Assembly (NCBI GenBank): GCA_015061615.1
Contig: SUWE01000011.1
Coordinates: forward strand, 1-60,827
DNA length: 60,827 nucleotides
Reading direction: 5' to 3'
Origin: Lentisphaerota bacterium
Lineage (GTDB): Bacteria > Verrucomicrobiota > Lentisphaeria > Victivallales > Victivallaceae
Both the position numbers and the translations under genes were made by a program. Shown piece by piece: positions 35,048 through 44,302 of this stretch. The notes under the pieces were generated by a model, which saw only the letters and a list, made by a program, of their open reading frames with translations, had not been told where the DNA came from and ran no database searches. Positions within the stretch are counted from its first letter, which is position 1, and each line of letters begins with the position of its first letter.

Positions 35048-35482
35048 TTAAGAATTTTTGAGGACTTTTGAAATTGGCTCATCAATAACAAAACCGGTAA
35101 TACTCATCGTCGCGGCAAGTTTGCCGTCGCCATTGAAAACTTCCACTGAATAAACTGCGGTTTTCCGCCCCTGACTGACCTTGCGGCAAACCGCTTTAAG
35201 CTCATCACCGATCCCCGGACGGATAAAATTGGTCGTACAATTCAATGAAACGCCATTCACCCCGGAACCGTTGACCGCTCCGGCAAAGGCAAAATCGGCA
35301 AGAGTCATTATTGCCCCGCCCTGCACTACGCCGCGGGCATTGAGCTTATCCTGATCGACATGCAGAACCGCCTCGGCATAACCATCGCCGACAACGGTCA
35401 ATTCGATACCGCAAAAACGGCAGAATTTATCTTCTTCATTGAGAAATTTTCTGATTTTTTCAAAATCCATCTTCTGTTCCAT
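35048..35482 (-). CDS. PaaI-family hotdog-fold thioesterase
   Basis: The 144-residue protein fits the hotdog fold of PaaI/YbgC-like acyl-CoA thioesterases. NARGVVQGGAIMTLADFAF carries the usual 'HGG...tlaD' block, with QGG in place of HGG, followed by NCTTNFIRPGIGD and the last strand GKLAATMSITGFV. The substrate is unknown. The start lies five bases after the stop of the NifX-like gene, so the two are probably co-translated. Confidence 0.85.
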   Translation of the reverse strand: MEQKMDFEKIRKFLNEEDKFCRFCGIELTVVGDGYAEAVLHVDQDKLNARGVVQGGAIMTLADFAFAGAVNGSGVNGVSLNCTTNFIRPGIGDELKAVCRKVSQGRKTAVYSVEVFNGDGKLAATMSITGFVIDEPISKVLKNS

Positions 35483-35487
35483 TCAGC

Positions 35488-35778
35488 TTAAAATTGCAAA
35501 TCACCGCTCAAATACAGGGAAAGTATCTTGTCCGATTCACCGCGGATGCCGGATATGAGATTGATCCCCGCTTCAAAAAGCGCTGTTTCCACCGTATCGG
35601 AAATTTTTCCGGTGATAAGCAGATCAACTTTAAGAGAGTTCAACTGTGCCGCAAGCTGATCGAGCGGTCCATCGACCGCATTGACCTGTTCACGCTCAAG
35701 GATTTTGCCGCCTTCAATGCGGAAATAGACAAATTTGCGGATATCATCGCCGAACTCACTGCTTACTGCTATAATCAT
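35488..35778 (-). CDS. NifX/NifB-like (dinitrogenase Fe-Mo cofactor family) small protein
   Basis: The 96-residue product starts MIIAVSSEFGDDIRKFVYF, then shows ILEREQVN, LKVDLLITGKIS and LFEAGINLISG. That is the RNase H-like fold of the DiNase_FeMo-co family, widespread in anaerobes without nitrogenase and of uncertain role. The start at 35778 is preferred to the upstream TTG because GAGG lies about nine bases ahead. It follows the terminator of the giant gene upstream and precedes the thioesterase gene by five bases. Confidence 0.75.
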   Translation of the reverse strand: MIIAVSSEFGDDIRKFVYFRIEGGKILEREQVNAVDGPLDQLAAQLNSLKVDLLITGKISDTVETALFEAGINLISGIRGESDKILSLYLSGDLQF

Positions 35779-35795
35779 TTCTATTGCCCTCAATT

Positions 35796-35826
35796 AAAAA
35801 GCCCGCACAATCGTTGTACGGGCTTG
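35796..35826 (-). terminator. Terminator of the AIDA/FG-GAP gene
   Basis: On the minus strand AAGCCCG and CGGGCTT with an adjoining TTGT/ACAA form a stem (one C-A mismatch) followed by T5. It lies about 22 bases after the stop codon at 35849. Confidence 0.82.
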
Positions 35827-35848
35827 ATAAATTTTTAATGTTATGCCG

Positions 35849-38800
35849 TCATGCCAACGCGGAAAATCCGGTCGTCCACTCGTCACCGACACTGCCCCAG
35901 TACTGCCACTTGGTAGAATCTTCTCCTTTAACATAGATAACACCCAGATCGCCGTAATCAGAACGGATACGCAGGTCATCAATGCCGTCACCGTCAAAGT
36001 CGGCGATCTGCTCAACCGTGTGTTTCAAGTTGGAGTCGATACCGATGGCTTCGGTTATCGAACCGTCTTCAACGAGCCATGCACCGACCCAGTTGCCTTT
36101 TCTGAGCAGAACATCATCGACACCGTCACCGTTGAAGTCACCGGTTCCGAGGATCTCAGTATCATCAGAAAGGGTATCGAGGTTTGCCCATTTCATCTTG
36201 CCGTCTTCCTGAGTGAGCCAGGTTCCGGCATAACCGGCATCGTTGCGCAACACGAGGTCATCTCTGCCGTCGCCGTTGAGGTCGCCAACAGCGGCGATCT
36301 GCCACTCATCACCGAGACTGTTGAAGTAATTCCAGCCTTCGCCGTTGCCGAAGTAACAGCCGACCGCACCGTTGGTGGAGCGGAGCAGGATATCGGTAAC
36401 GTTATCGCCGTCAAAATCACCCAGTCCGAGGATTTCGGTAGTGCTGCCGAAGCTCGCGATCGTTTTATATCCGGTAACTTTGCCGTCGACGACCGTCCAC
36501 GCGCCGACAGATTTGCCGTCGGTGTAGAAGAGATCCTGACCGTTATCGTCGGAAGCATAGACATTACCGGTGCCGAGGATGGATACTCCATCTTTGACAT
36601 TGGAAAGATTTCCCCACTTCTTGAGCGGCTTATCATCGCCGGTGGCAAGCCATGCTCCGGCAAATCCGGCACTGTGAACAAGGATGATATCCGCAAGATG
36701 ATTGCCGTCGATATCACTGCTGCCGGTTTCAGAAGTTGAAATGTAGTTATCGACCACCAGACGGAGCGAATCACCGAAGGAGTATTCCAGTGAGTAGATC
36801 TTGTCGCGGTAGTAAAGCTCGCTGCCGTTCATCGTCAGCGTTCCGTAATTGACACTGCCGTCGCCGATAGTCATGGAAATCGACATTCCGGAAAGGTCGC
36901 TGGAAACGGCAAGGTAGTAGTTTCCTGCGGTCTGATTGTCAGAAACCGTGATGGAATAGGTCGGCGCCCCCTGGATCCTGTCCAGACCGACAACCATGAA
37001 CTGACCCGGTGCAACATTGCGGAGATCGAACTGGAAGTGCGCTCCGGCTCCGGCAGAAACGACCGCGCCGGAGTGAACAACCAGACCGTTGAGGTTCGTT
37101 CCGTTGATGACCATTGAACCGCCTGAACTGACGATCGCATTGGTAACAGTCGCCCCTTTATCAATAACAACAGATGCCCTGGAACCGACATTCATGCTGT
37201 TTACCATACCGTTGGTAACAGTGAGTTTACCTTCGGCGGCAACGTCGATATCACGCAGATAAGCTCCGCCGCCGGCACTCATGATTCCTTTCACACCGAC
37301 ATCCCACGCGGAAACTGTCGCACTGCCGTTGATATTGACGGTCGCGCTGGAAAGAACGGTTCCGCCGGAAAGATACGCTGCTCCGGCAACCTGCATCGAA
37401 ACACCGCTTGAGGTGAGCGTGACGTTACATGTCGAGCCGCCGTTGACAGTGATCCTTGCTCCGGATGAGGTTGCAGAAATACCGCTGACATAAGCGTTGG
37501 TCGCACTGACAGTTCCGCCGCGGGAAACAGTGGTATTAAAAGCGGAACCGCCATTGACATTAAGTCTGCCGCCGGATGAAACATAGTTTGTTATTGCAGA
37601 TGCTCCGGCATTGACATTCATCGTACCGCCCATGAGACGGTTGGCTCCGGCGACGCCGTAGACATTCAAAGTTCCGCGGGAACTGACGTTGTTGCCGTTG
37701 GCGCTGCCCCGGACAGTCGCAGTTCCGTAAGCGGAAACTCTCACATTCATACTTTCACCGTCTTCAGCGATGGTAAGTGAGCCGTGAGCATCAACATTGA
37801 CGACATTGGCATAACCGCCGGATGCGACAGTCATAATGCCCCATTCAGTCAGGGCAGTGCTGACCGCATTACCGCCGGATGAAACATGAACACTGCCGTA
37901 ATTCGCATTGATTCCGGAAACATTGGCACCGGAGTGAAGGGTAAGTACACCATAAGAAGTAACATCCACATTGGTCACCTCTCCGCCGTAGACATTCATT
38001 CTGCCTTCTTCATTGGTGATCATATCGGCAGAACCGCCGTAAATATTGAGCGTCGCATTGTTGACGGTTTCGGAAAGAGTGCCGTCATTGAGGATAAGCT
38101 GTCCTTTGGAGTTGAGCGTTCCCTGCGCAACACCGCCGGCAATATCCATTTTTCCCTTGTCGATAAGGGTATTGGCAGCTGTTCCGCCGATAACATACAT
38201 TATACCGCCGCCGTCGATGGTGTTGTTTGAAGCAGTACCGCCGTTACCGACATACATGATGTCGGTCATGCTTTTGTTGCTGATCGTATTGCCGCGGGAA
38301 AGGAGTTTGGTACCGCTGCCGTAATAGACTCCGGTGATATCATTGTTGTAGGTGATTTTGGCACCTTCGGCGACTTCCAGATAACCTTCAAAGGGGATCC
38401 AGTAAACTTCCTCAGCGACCGCACCGCTGGAAAGGATGAGTCCGCCGCCGCTGGAAATCATCACTCCGTAAGCGTAACCGCCGGACTTGACGGTCATCAG
38501 AGAACCTTCATTGATATAGATCAGCGCGGCTGTACCGCCGGAGTGGACGGTCATGCGGGCGTTGTAAGTCAGTTCGATATCGTCGTAAACATCACCGGCA
38601 TAAACATTGTGGTGTTCCCCCCAGGTGGGATAATCGGGGTAGGAAGGATAATAGGCAGCTGCCTCAACGCTGCGGTCAGAAGCAGCATCAAGAGTATCAT
38701 CAAGGGAAACTGTTCCGGTCAGCGCACTGTCGGATGCCGCATAACCGGAAGAAACATCTGCGGTTACAGAAAGCACACTGCTGTTCCCGGCTTTTTCCGT

Positions 38801-38935
38801 ACCATTTCCGCAGATAACAGAATCGCTTACAGAAACGGTGCCAAGCGGCAAAGCTCCGCCTAAATCAAAATCCACAACCTGTTCGACCGTAATTTCCGGC
38901 GCAGACAGCGTACTGTTCATAATCTGACCAAACAT
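35849..38935 (-). CDS. Giant AIDA-repeat and FG-GAP surface protein
   Basis: The 1028-residue protein has three parts. Residues 1-120 are an Asp/Ser-rich start without a signal peptide. About 125-600 consist of AIDA-type strand-loop-strand repeats of about 20 residues, with recurring SGG, VxSGGxA and GxLNVxGG patterns, which predict a beta-helix. The last ~290 residues carry FG-GAP units with DFDGDNVTD, DLNGDGRDD, DFNGDGVDD and DFDGDGIDD loops, ending GDEWTTGFSALA. The C-terminus closely matches the proteins at 3-767 and 39122-44092. The start at 38935 follows GGGAGAAAC; a TTG just before it is less likely. No autotransporter barrel, sortase signal or PEP-CTERM tail is visible. An adhesin role is inferred. 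Confidence 0.85.
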   Translation of the reverse strand: MFGQIMNSTLSAPEITVEQVVDFDLGGALPLGTVSVSDSVICGNGTEKAGNSSVLSVTADVSSGYAASDSALTGTVSLDDTLDAASDRSVEAAAYYPSYPDYPTWGEHHNVYAGDVYDDIELTYNARMTVHSGGTAALIYINEGSLMTVKSGGYAYGVMISSGGGLILSSGAVAEEVYWIPFEGYLEVAEGAKITYNNDITGVYYGSGTKLLSRGNTISNKSMTDIMYVGNGGTASNNTIDGGGIMYVIGGTAANTLIDKGKMDIAGGVAQGTLNSKGQLILNDGTLSETVNNATLNIYGGSADMITNEEGRMNVYGGEVTNVDVTSYGVLTLHSGANVSGINANYGSVHVSSGGNAVSTALTEWGIMTVASGGYANVVNVDAHGSLTIAEDGESMNVRVSAYGTATVRGSANGNNVSSRGTLNVYGVAGANRLMGGTMNVNAGASAITNYVSSGGRLNVNGGSAFNTTVSRGGTVSATNAYVSGISATSSGARITVNGGSTCNVTLTSSGVSMQVAGAAYLSGGTVLSSATVNINGSATVSAWDVGVKGIMSAGGGAYLRDIDVAAEGKLTVTNGMVNSMNVGSRASVVIDKGATVTNAIVSSGGSMVINGTNLNGLVVHSGAVVSAGAGAHFQFDLRNVAPGQFMVVGLDRIQGAPTYSITVSDNQTAGNYYLAVSSDLSGMSISMTIGDGSVNYGTLTMNGSELYYRDKIYSLEYSFGDSLRLVVDNYISTSETGSSDIDGNHLADIILVHSAGFAGAWLATGDDKPLKKWGNLSNVKDGVSILGTGNVYASDDNGQDLFYTDGKSVGAWTVVDGKVTGYKTIASFGSTTEILGLGDFDGDNVTDILLRSTNGAVGCYFGNGEGWNYFNSLGDEWQIAAVGDLNGDGRDDLVLRNDAGYAGTWLTQEDGKMKWANLDTLSDDTEILGTGDFNGDGVDDVLLRKGNWVGAWLVEDGSITEAIGIDSNLKHTVEQIADFDGDGIDDLRIRSDYGDLGVIYVKGEDSTKWQYWGSVGDEWTTGFSALA

Positions 38936-38962
38936 CAATGTTTCTCCCTGTTTTATATCTCA

Positions 38963-39000
38963 CGGGATGCGGTAAAACCGCTTATATCCGACATATCCCG
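38963..39000 (-). promoter_or_regulatory. Structured 5' leader of the AIDA/FG-GAP gene
   Basis: CGGGAT pairs with ATCCCG, enclosing GCGG/CCGC with a TAAAA-type loop. The hairpin lies between the predicted transcription start and the ribosome-binding site of the gene starting at 38935. It might influence mRNA stability or translation; no known riboswitch class was recognised. Confidence 0.4.
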
Positions 39001-39025
39001 TTTTATTACTCTAACAAACCTATAT

Positions 39026-39054
39026 ACAATAGCACAAACTACTGCATTTTTCAA
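39026..39054 (-). promoter_or_regulatory. Promoter of the AIDA/FG-GAP gene
   Basis: On the minus strand TTGAAA (39049-39054) and TATTGT (39026-39031) are 17 bases apart. The same -35 box and spacing precede the paralogue at 44092. Confidence 0.6.
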
Positions 39055-39082
39055 ATTTTGCCTGCAAAAAACTCAAAATGCA

Positions 39083-39104
39083 GGGTGGAATATCTTTTCC
39101 ACCC
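39083..39104 (-). terminator. Possible terminator of the C10-AIDA-FG-GAP gene
   Basis: GGGTGGAA (39083-39090) and TTCCACCC (39097-39104) form a hairpin just after the stop codon at 39122. The following T-run is interrupted, so termination may be partial. Confidence 0.5.
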
Positions 39105-39121
39105 CGTTAAAGCTGTTTACT

Positions 39122-42100
39122 TTATGCCAGAACCGAATATTTGGTATCCCATTCGTCACCGACACTCTGGAAATACTGCCATTCAGTTGAATCAGCTCCG
39201 CGCACATAAAGCACGCCGATATCACCGGCGGCATTGCGGACACGCAGATCGTCGATACCGTCGCCGTCAAAGTCGCCGACCTGTTCGACCTCACTGCGGT
39301 TGTTGTAGATGCCCATGAAGTCATCCACTCTGCCGTCTTCGACCAGCCACGCACCGACCCAGCTGCCCTTGCGCAGAAGGACATCGTCAGTTCCGTCGCC
39401 GTTGAAGTCGCCGGCACCGATGATTTCAACACCGTCTTTAAGGGTATCGAGACTTGCCCATTTGACACTGCCGTCTTCCTGAGTGAGCCATACTCCGGCG
39501 AATCCGGCGGAGTGTTCAAGCACGATATCGTCGATACCGTCGCCGTTGAAGTCGCCGACAGCGGAAATTTTCCACTCTTTGCCGACACTGTCAAACTCGT
39601 TCCAGCCGCTGCCGTCGGTCATGTAACAGCCGATCGTGCCGTAATCTGAACGCAGGAGCAAGTCGGTTTTGCCGTCGCCGTTGAAGTCACTCAGACCAAG
39701 AACATTCATCTTTTCGGAGTCGATCTCCCAGACGGTCTCTTTGCCGGTGATTTTTCCATCGACGATATTCCATGCGTAAACGGTTCTGTTTTCAACGAAG
39801 AATATATCCTGACCGTCAGCGGCACTGTTGGAAACATTGCCGGTACCGAGCAGGACCGCATCATTGCTGAGTTTATCCAGATCGTTCCATTGAATGACAT
39901 CACTGCCGCCGGTGGTCTGCCATGAACCGGCAAATCCGGCTTTGTGACGGAGAATGATATCGCTCAAACCGTTGGCATCGAGGTCGCTTGCGACCGTCTG
40001 CGTATTGCCGGAAATGTTGAGAGAGAGTGTGCCATCCTGTTCAACCAGCGCATAACGGACTCCATCGTAAGTGACCGTTTTGCCGTTGACGGTGAGGTTT
40101 CCGTAACTCTTATTGCCGTCGCCGACAGTGAAGGAACCGGTGAAGTTTTCCGCGCCTTCCGCCAGCACATAGCTTCCGGCGGACTGAGTTGCAAGCACCG
40201 TGACCGTATAAGTCGGCGCACCGCTCACTGCGGAAATATCGGAAATAACGGCATCATCCGCAAAATTTCTGCCGATGATGGATATGTTGATCTCTCCGCC
40301 TTTTTCGACCTCCACTTTTCCGCCTTTGTAGATATTGAGAGTTCCGGAGTGTACCGCGCCGCTTCTGATTTCAAGCAGACTGCCCGACCAGACAGTGGTA
40401 TCAGTCGCTTCGGCACCTTCAAAAAGACGGACCGTTCCGCCATTGCCGACATGGAGTCCGACACCTTCCGCGCCGGAATGCAGAAGCATAAGTCCTTTGC
40501 TGTCAACGGCGACTTTATTGGCAGTACCTTCGAGTATGGTCATTGTTCCGTTGGCATATCTGCCGCCTTGAACAACACCGTTTTTGATATTCATCGAACC
40601 GAACTGATTTGTGCCGGTGACTCTGGTGTTCCGGTCAACGGTAACCTCCATAAAACCGCCGCTGGCGACGTTCATATTGGCAACGGTTGCTCCGGCAGAT
40701 ACGACTGCTGAACCCAATGCTTTGACCTTGAGATCTTCCACATACGCATCTTTGCCGATATACATTTTCGCCGCAGCGCTGACCTCAGCCCCGATAATCT
40801 CACCATTGGAAACGGCACAGGATGCCACTGAAGTAAGCTGAAGATTGCTGACCACACCGTAATCGTAAACCTCAATTTTGGTAAACACCCCCCGGGCTCT
40901 GACATCAACAGCTGTACCGCTGTTATTGACAGTGAGGTAAGCTGCGCCGGAAATAAGTTCAATATCATTGGCTTGACCGCCGATAACACACATTGAACCA
41001 TTCTGACCGACCACGGTATCATTCATCACACCGCCGGAAAGAACGATCGCTGAACCGGCACCGATGGTGGTGGCAAGAGCGCTGCCGCCGGAGTAAACTT
41101 CCATTCTGCCGATGAAATTCAGTGCCGTCAGATTGACAAAACCGCCGGAAGAAACGTGCATAAGGTTATTTCCGCCCATATTTCCGATCTCTTCACCGGT
41201 AAGCACGGCGGCGGATTTGACCGCTTTGCCATCCTTGAACACAGTGACCATGTCACCTTCAAGCGGCGGAGCAGTGACCAGACCGACGGTAAGACAGAGT
41301 GAATCGTCGATGCGTTCCAGAGAGTAAGTATTACCGTTGTAAACTACAACATTGTCACCGAGACGGAGACCGCCGAGTTCTTTGCCGTTGACATCTTCCA
41401 TAGCGACACCGCCTGAGAAGTTGGAAGCGTTGTCGGCAAGGATATATGTTCCGCAATCAAGTTCACCGTCAACGGTTATGGTATACATAAACGCATTGAG
41501 GTTGTCAAGATTGTCGATAATGGCGCCGTCGGTGACTTTTGCACCTTCCATATTAAGGATAATATAGGCGCCGCGGGCGTTGACCGCTCCGGAAACATAC
41601 ATTTTTCCGTGGAGTTCATGAGTTCCGGAAATGACCGCACCTTCTTCAAGGTGGTAATTGCCTTCCAGAATGATATTGGCAGCGGTTCCGCCGGAAAGAA
41701 CAGCAAGGGTGTTGGAGCCTTCTGCGATCATTCCGTTAAGAACACCGCCGTCGTAAATATTGACCGCGCCGTTTACATTGTCGATACTGCCGACTCTGCC
41801 GCCGGAGTTGATGACAACATGACCGCCGGAGTTGGCAATGTTGGAAACCGTTCCCGCAACAGCAACGATATTGTTCACAAGGTTGAGTTTCTCAATGCTC
41901 TGACCTTCGTAAAGGTAAGCTCCGTTGCCTGTAACATCGACTTCACCGAAAACTACTTTATCATCGAAACTTGAAGCGGTACTGTTGTTGACAAATCCGT
42001 TGAACACCGCCCCTGCGGCAAGTTCCACCCCGCGGATGACCGCCTCGCCGTCAGCGTGCATGTACCCGCCTGCGGCAACGTAAGTTTTTTTGGCAATACC

Positions 42101-44092
42101 GCCGGAAAGCACGGCAATAGAACCGGTTCCGTCAACAGTAGTATCATTGACGACACCATTGCGGGAAACATACATTTCCCTGCCGCCGGAAACGGTCTGA
42201 TTTTCCATGATCCTGCCGCCGGAAACAACGTTTCCGCCCTGGAAGATACGCACCGGATCGACTCCGGGGATACTTTTACCGGCACGCAGCACCAGATTGG
42301 CACCATCGAAGACCAGCGTGTAATCGCCCGCAGTGCGGTTGTCGTAATCAAGGGTGTAAGTTTCACCGTCGATCAGCAGATTGACGGTCATATTCATGAT
42401 ATCAGTTGCGGAGTATCCGTCAACAAGGATATAATCGGTCGCGGCGACACCGGCACAGACTTCAACATTGACCGTTCCGCCGGTGAGCCGGTAGAAGTTG
42501 GAAAAAGAGTGACTGTCATCCACCACGATCATAGCGCCGTTACTGCCGCTGTTGATAACCATATTGACAGTGAGTGACCCCTTTGTTCCGTCGGCGAATC
42601 CGCCGTAAAGCAGTGAACCGTTTTCGATGGTGATGGTGTTTCTGCCGCCACCGAGGTCGATCATACCGAAGATGGCGGAGTTGTTGGAAAGGGTGATCGT
42701 GTCACTGCCGCGGCCGCTGCGCACCGCGTAACCGCGGATCGATTCAAGCACATCATCGGAAATAACAGAGACATTGTAACCGGAGTCAAGATCAAGTTCA
42801 CTGAGCAGAAGCTCCTGACCGTTGCGCAGATATCCGGAGTAGATCCAGCTGCTGTTCATGTTGATGGTGAGTTTTTCACCGCTCTTTTCGTAAACTGCAG
42901 CGGATGCGGAGGAGGAGTTGACAACGATACTGCCGTCAAACATTTCAAAGCTCATCGCATCATCGGAAGCAAAAAGCGTACCTTTGGTGGTAAAAAGATT
43001 GACGTTGAAGTTGCGGAACTCGACATCGACTTCAGAGGTTATTTCCGCAGTGGAAGAGAGTGTGATCGTCTTGCCGTCAAGCTCATTGGCAAAGGTAAAG
43101 GTGGTCGATTTTTCGTTCTGGATATTGTTGATACGCTCAAGTCCGCGGATAAATGAACCGCCGTAGTAATCGCCGCGGTCATTGGAAACAACGACTTTGA
43201 TATCCGGCGAAAGGTCAAGAGTGAGCATCCAAATTTCGTTGTCATAAACAAACTCATCGACACTGTACCATTTGGTATACTGTTCAGCCTCAGTTCCCCA
43301 GCCGTAGTTCACGTGGTACTCATACGACTGAGTTTCCTCATTGAAGCGGTATCCGTCAATGTAAACGGAGTGTCCGGGGATGGTGACTTCGACAACTTCG
43401 CCGTAATCAAGGTTTTCGCGGACGACTGACCAGCCGGTGTCATTCAGACCGTTTTCGTTGAAAAGACGGCTGCTTTCTTCGGGAATGACCTCCCACTCCA
43501 GCTCTTTGACAACGCGCAGAGCAGTGACGGAAAAGTAGCTGTCGAATCCTGCCGCCTTGAAAGCGTTGGCGTTGGTGCCGTCGGTAAAAGTTCCCCAATA
43601 GCCCAGAGTACCGGTAGATGAACCGTATTCAGAATTGTTTTTGACACCGCAATAGTAGTTCAACGCGGCGATGAAGTTACCGCTTTCCAAATCAGCAGTT
43701 CTCAAAATGGAATTGATGGATGAACGGGAACCTTCACCGAGGGCGGGAGAATCGCTGACATAGTGTTTGGGACTTTCCTGTCCGTCTTTTGCTTCGGATG
43801 CAAGGTAGTAATAGTCGCTGGAGGTGACAGTCAGATCGAACTCGTAACCGCGCTGCATCCAGTAGTAAAGGATCTGGGAGTGAGATGTATTGGTACAGCC
43901 GGTGACAGAATGAGTCTTGTTTTCCTTGGAAATGTAAGGACAGTATTTGTTGTAATCGTAACCGGTAAGCGCGACCTGTTCGCCGTCAACGGGGATATAG
44001 ATCGTACCATCCTGATTCCATAAGGTCAGAGTCAAAGTCGTACCCGGAACGTACTCAAAAGTACCGGATACCGAAGCATTTTCCTGTGCCAT
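39122..44092 (-). CDS. Giant C10 (streptopain-like) protease, AIDA-repeat and FG-GAP protein
   Basis: The 1656-residue protein starts with a papain-like domain of the C10 family. GCTNTSHSQILYYW (Cys66) matches the streptopain active-site block, and PGHSVYIDGY (His241) with YHVNYGWG about 20 residues later matches the His block and the oxyanion/Trp region. The long propeptide of secreted C10 proteases is absent. Residues ~300-1370 are AIDA-like strand-loop-strand repeats (VxSGG, LSGGxA) and the last ~290 are FG-GAP units ending GDEWDTKYSVLA. No signal peptide is visible. The start at 44092 follows AGAGG and agrees with the promoter; the longer frame has no support. It is probably a secreted or surface protease-adhesin, with cargo and route unknown. 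Confidence 0.85.
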   Translation of the reverse strand: MAQENASVSGTFEYVPGTTLTLTLWNQDGTIYIPVDGEQVALTGYDYNKYCPYISKENKTHSVTGCTNTSHSQILYYWMQRGYEFDLTVTSSDYYYLASEAKDGQESPKHYVSDSPALGEGSRSSINSILRTADLESGNFIAALNYYCGVKNNSEYGSSTGTLGYWGTFTDGTNANAFKAAGFDSYFSVTALRVVKELEWEVIPEESSRLFNENGLNDTGWSVVRENLDYGEVVEVTIPGHSVYIDGYRFNEETQSYEYHVNYGWGTEAEQYTKWYSVDEFVYDNEIWMLTLDLSPDIKVVVSNDRGDYYGGSFIRGLERINNIQNEKSTTFTFANELDGKTITLSSTAEITSEVDVEFRNFNVNLFTTKGTLFASDDAMSFEMFDGSIVVNSSSASAAVYEKSGEKLTINMNSSWIYSGYLRNGQELLLSELDLDSGYNVSVISDDVLESIRGYAVRSGRGSDTITLSNNSAIFGMIDLGGGRNTITIENGSLLYGGFADGTKGSLTVNMVINSGSNGAMIVVDDSHSFSNFYRLTGGTVNVEVCAGVAATDYILVDGYSATDIMNMTVNLLIDGETYTLDYDNRTAGDYTLVFDGANLVLRAGKSIPGVDPVRIFQGGNVVSGGRIMENQTVSGGREMYVSRNGVVNDTTVDGTGSIAVLSGGIAKKTYVAAGGYMHADGEAVIRGVELAAGAVFNGFVNNSTASSFDDKVVFGEVDVTGNGAYLYEGQSIEKLNLVNNIVAVAGTVSNIANSGGHVVINSGGRVGSIDNVNGAVNIYDGGVLNGMIAEGSNTLAVLSGGTAANIILEGNYHLEEGAVISGTHELHGKMYVSGAVNARGAYIILNMEGAKVTDGAIIDNLDNLNAFMYTITVDGELDCGTYILADNASNFSGGVAMEDVNGKELGGLRLGDNVVVYNGNTYSLERIDDSLCLTVGLVTAPPLEGDMVTVFKDGKAVKSAAVLTGEEIGNMGGNNLMHVSSGGFVNLTALNFIGRMEVYSGGSALATTIGAGSAIVLSGGVMNDTVVGQNGSMCVIGGQANDIELISGAAYLTVNNSGTAVDVRARGVFTKIEVYDYGVVSNLQLTSVASCAVSNGEIIGAEVSAAAKMYIGKDAYVEDLKVKALGSAVVSAGATVANMNVASGGFMEVTVDRNTRVTGTNQFGSMNIKNGVVQGGRYANGTMTILEGTANKVAVDSKGLMLLHSGAEGVGLHVGNGGTVRLFEGAEATDTTVWSGSLLEIRSGAVHSGTLNIYKGGKVEVEKGGEINISIIGRNFADDAVISDISAVSGAPTYTVTVLATQSAGSYVLAEGAENFTGSFTVGDGNKSYGNLTVNGKTVTYDGVRYALVEQDGTLSLNISGNTQTVASDLDANGLSDIILRHKAGFAGSWQTTGGSDVIQWNDLDKLSNDAVLLGTGNVSNSAADGQDIFFVENRTVYAWNIVDGKITGKETVWEIDSEKMNVLGLSDFNGDGKTDLLLRSDYGTIGCYMTDGSGWNEFDSVGKEWKISAVGDFNGDGIDDIVLEHSAGFAGVWLTQEDGSVKWASLDTLKDGVEIIGAGDFNGDGTDDVLLRKGSWVGAWLVEDGRVDDFMGIYNNRSEVEQVGDFDGDGIDDLRVRNAAGDIGVLYVRGADSTEWQYFQSVGDEWDTKYSVLA

Positions 44093-44143
44093 AGATAGTA
44101 ACCTCTGTTTTTTGATTGATGATAAATACATTATTAACCATAT

Positions 44144-44172
44144 AGTATACAGCCGCTATCACTTTTTTTCAA
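44144..44172 (-). promoter_or_regulatory. Promoter of the C10-AIDA-FG-GAP gene
   Basis: On the minus strand TTGAAA (44167-44172), 17 bases and TATACT (44144-44149), about 45 bases before the start codon at 44092. Confidence 0.75.
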
Positions 44173-44246
44173 ATCAAAAACAGATTTTTTTACAATTTTT
44201 CCCGCATTTCTGAGAAAAACAAAGATTTTCCGGGAGAAAACAAAGG

Positions 44247-44277
44247 GGAAACAACACTCCGGAGATACGTTGTTTCC
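44247..44277 (-). terminator. Terminator of the ribulokinase-amidohydrolase operon
   Basis: GGAAACAAC (44247-44255) pairs with GTTGTTTCC (44269-44277), with CTCCGGAG inside the loop. On the minus strand a C- and T-rich tail follows. Confidence 0.65.
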
Positions 44278-44302
44278 GCCTGAAAAACGGGATTGGGAAA
44301 GA

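Noticed and set aside
35849..44092. CRISPR-like repetitive DNA
   Set aside because: The repeats are in-frame, degenerate AIDA/FG-GAP protein repeats with no constant spacer length.
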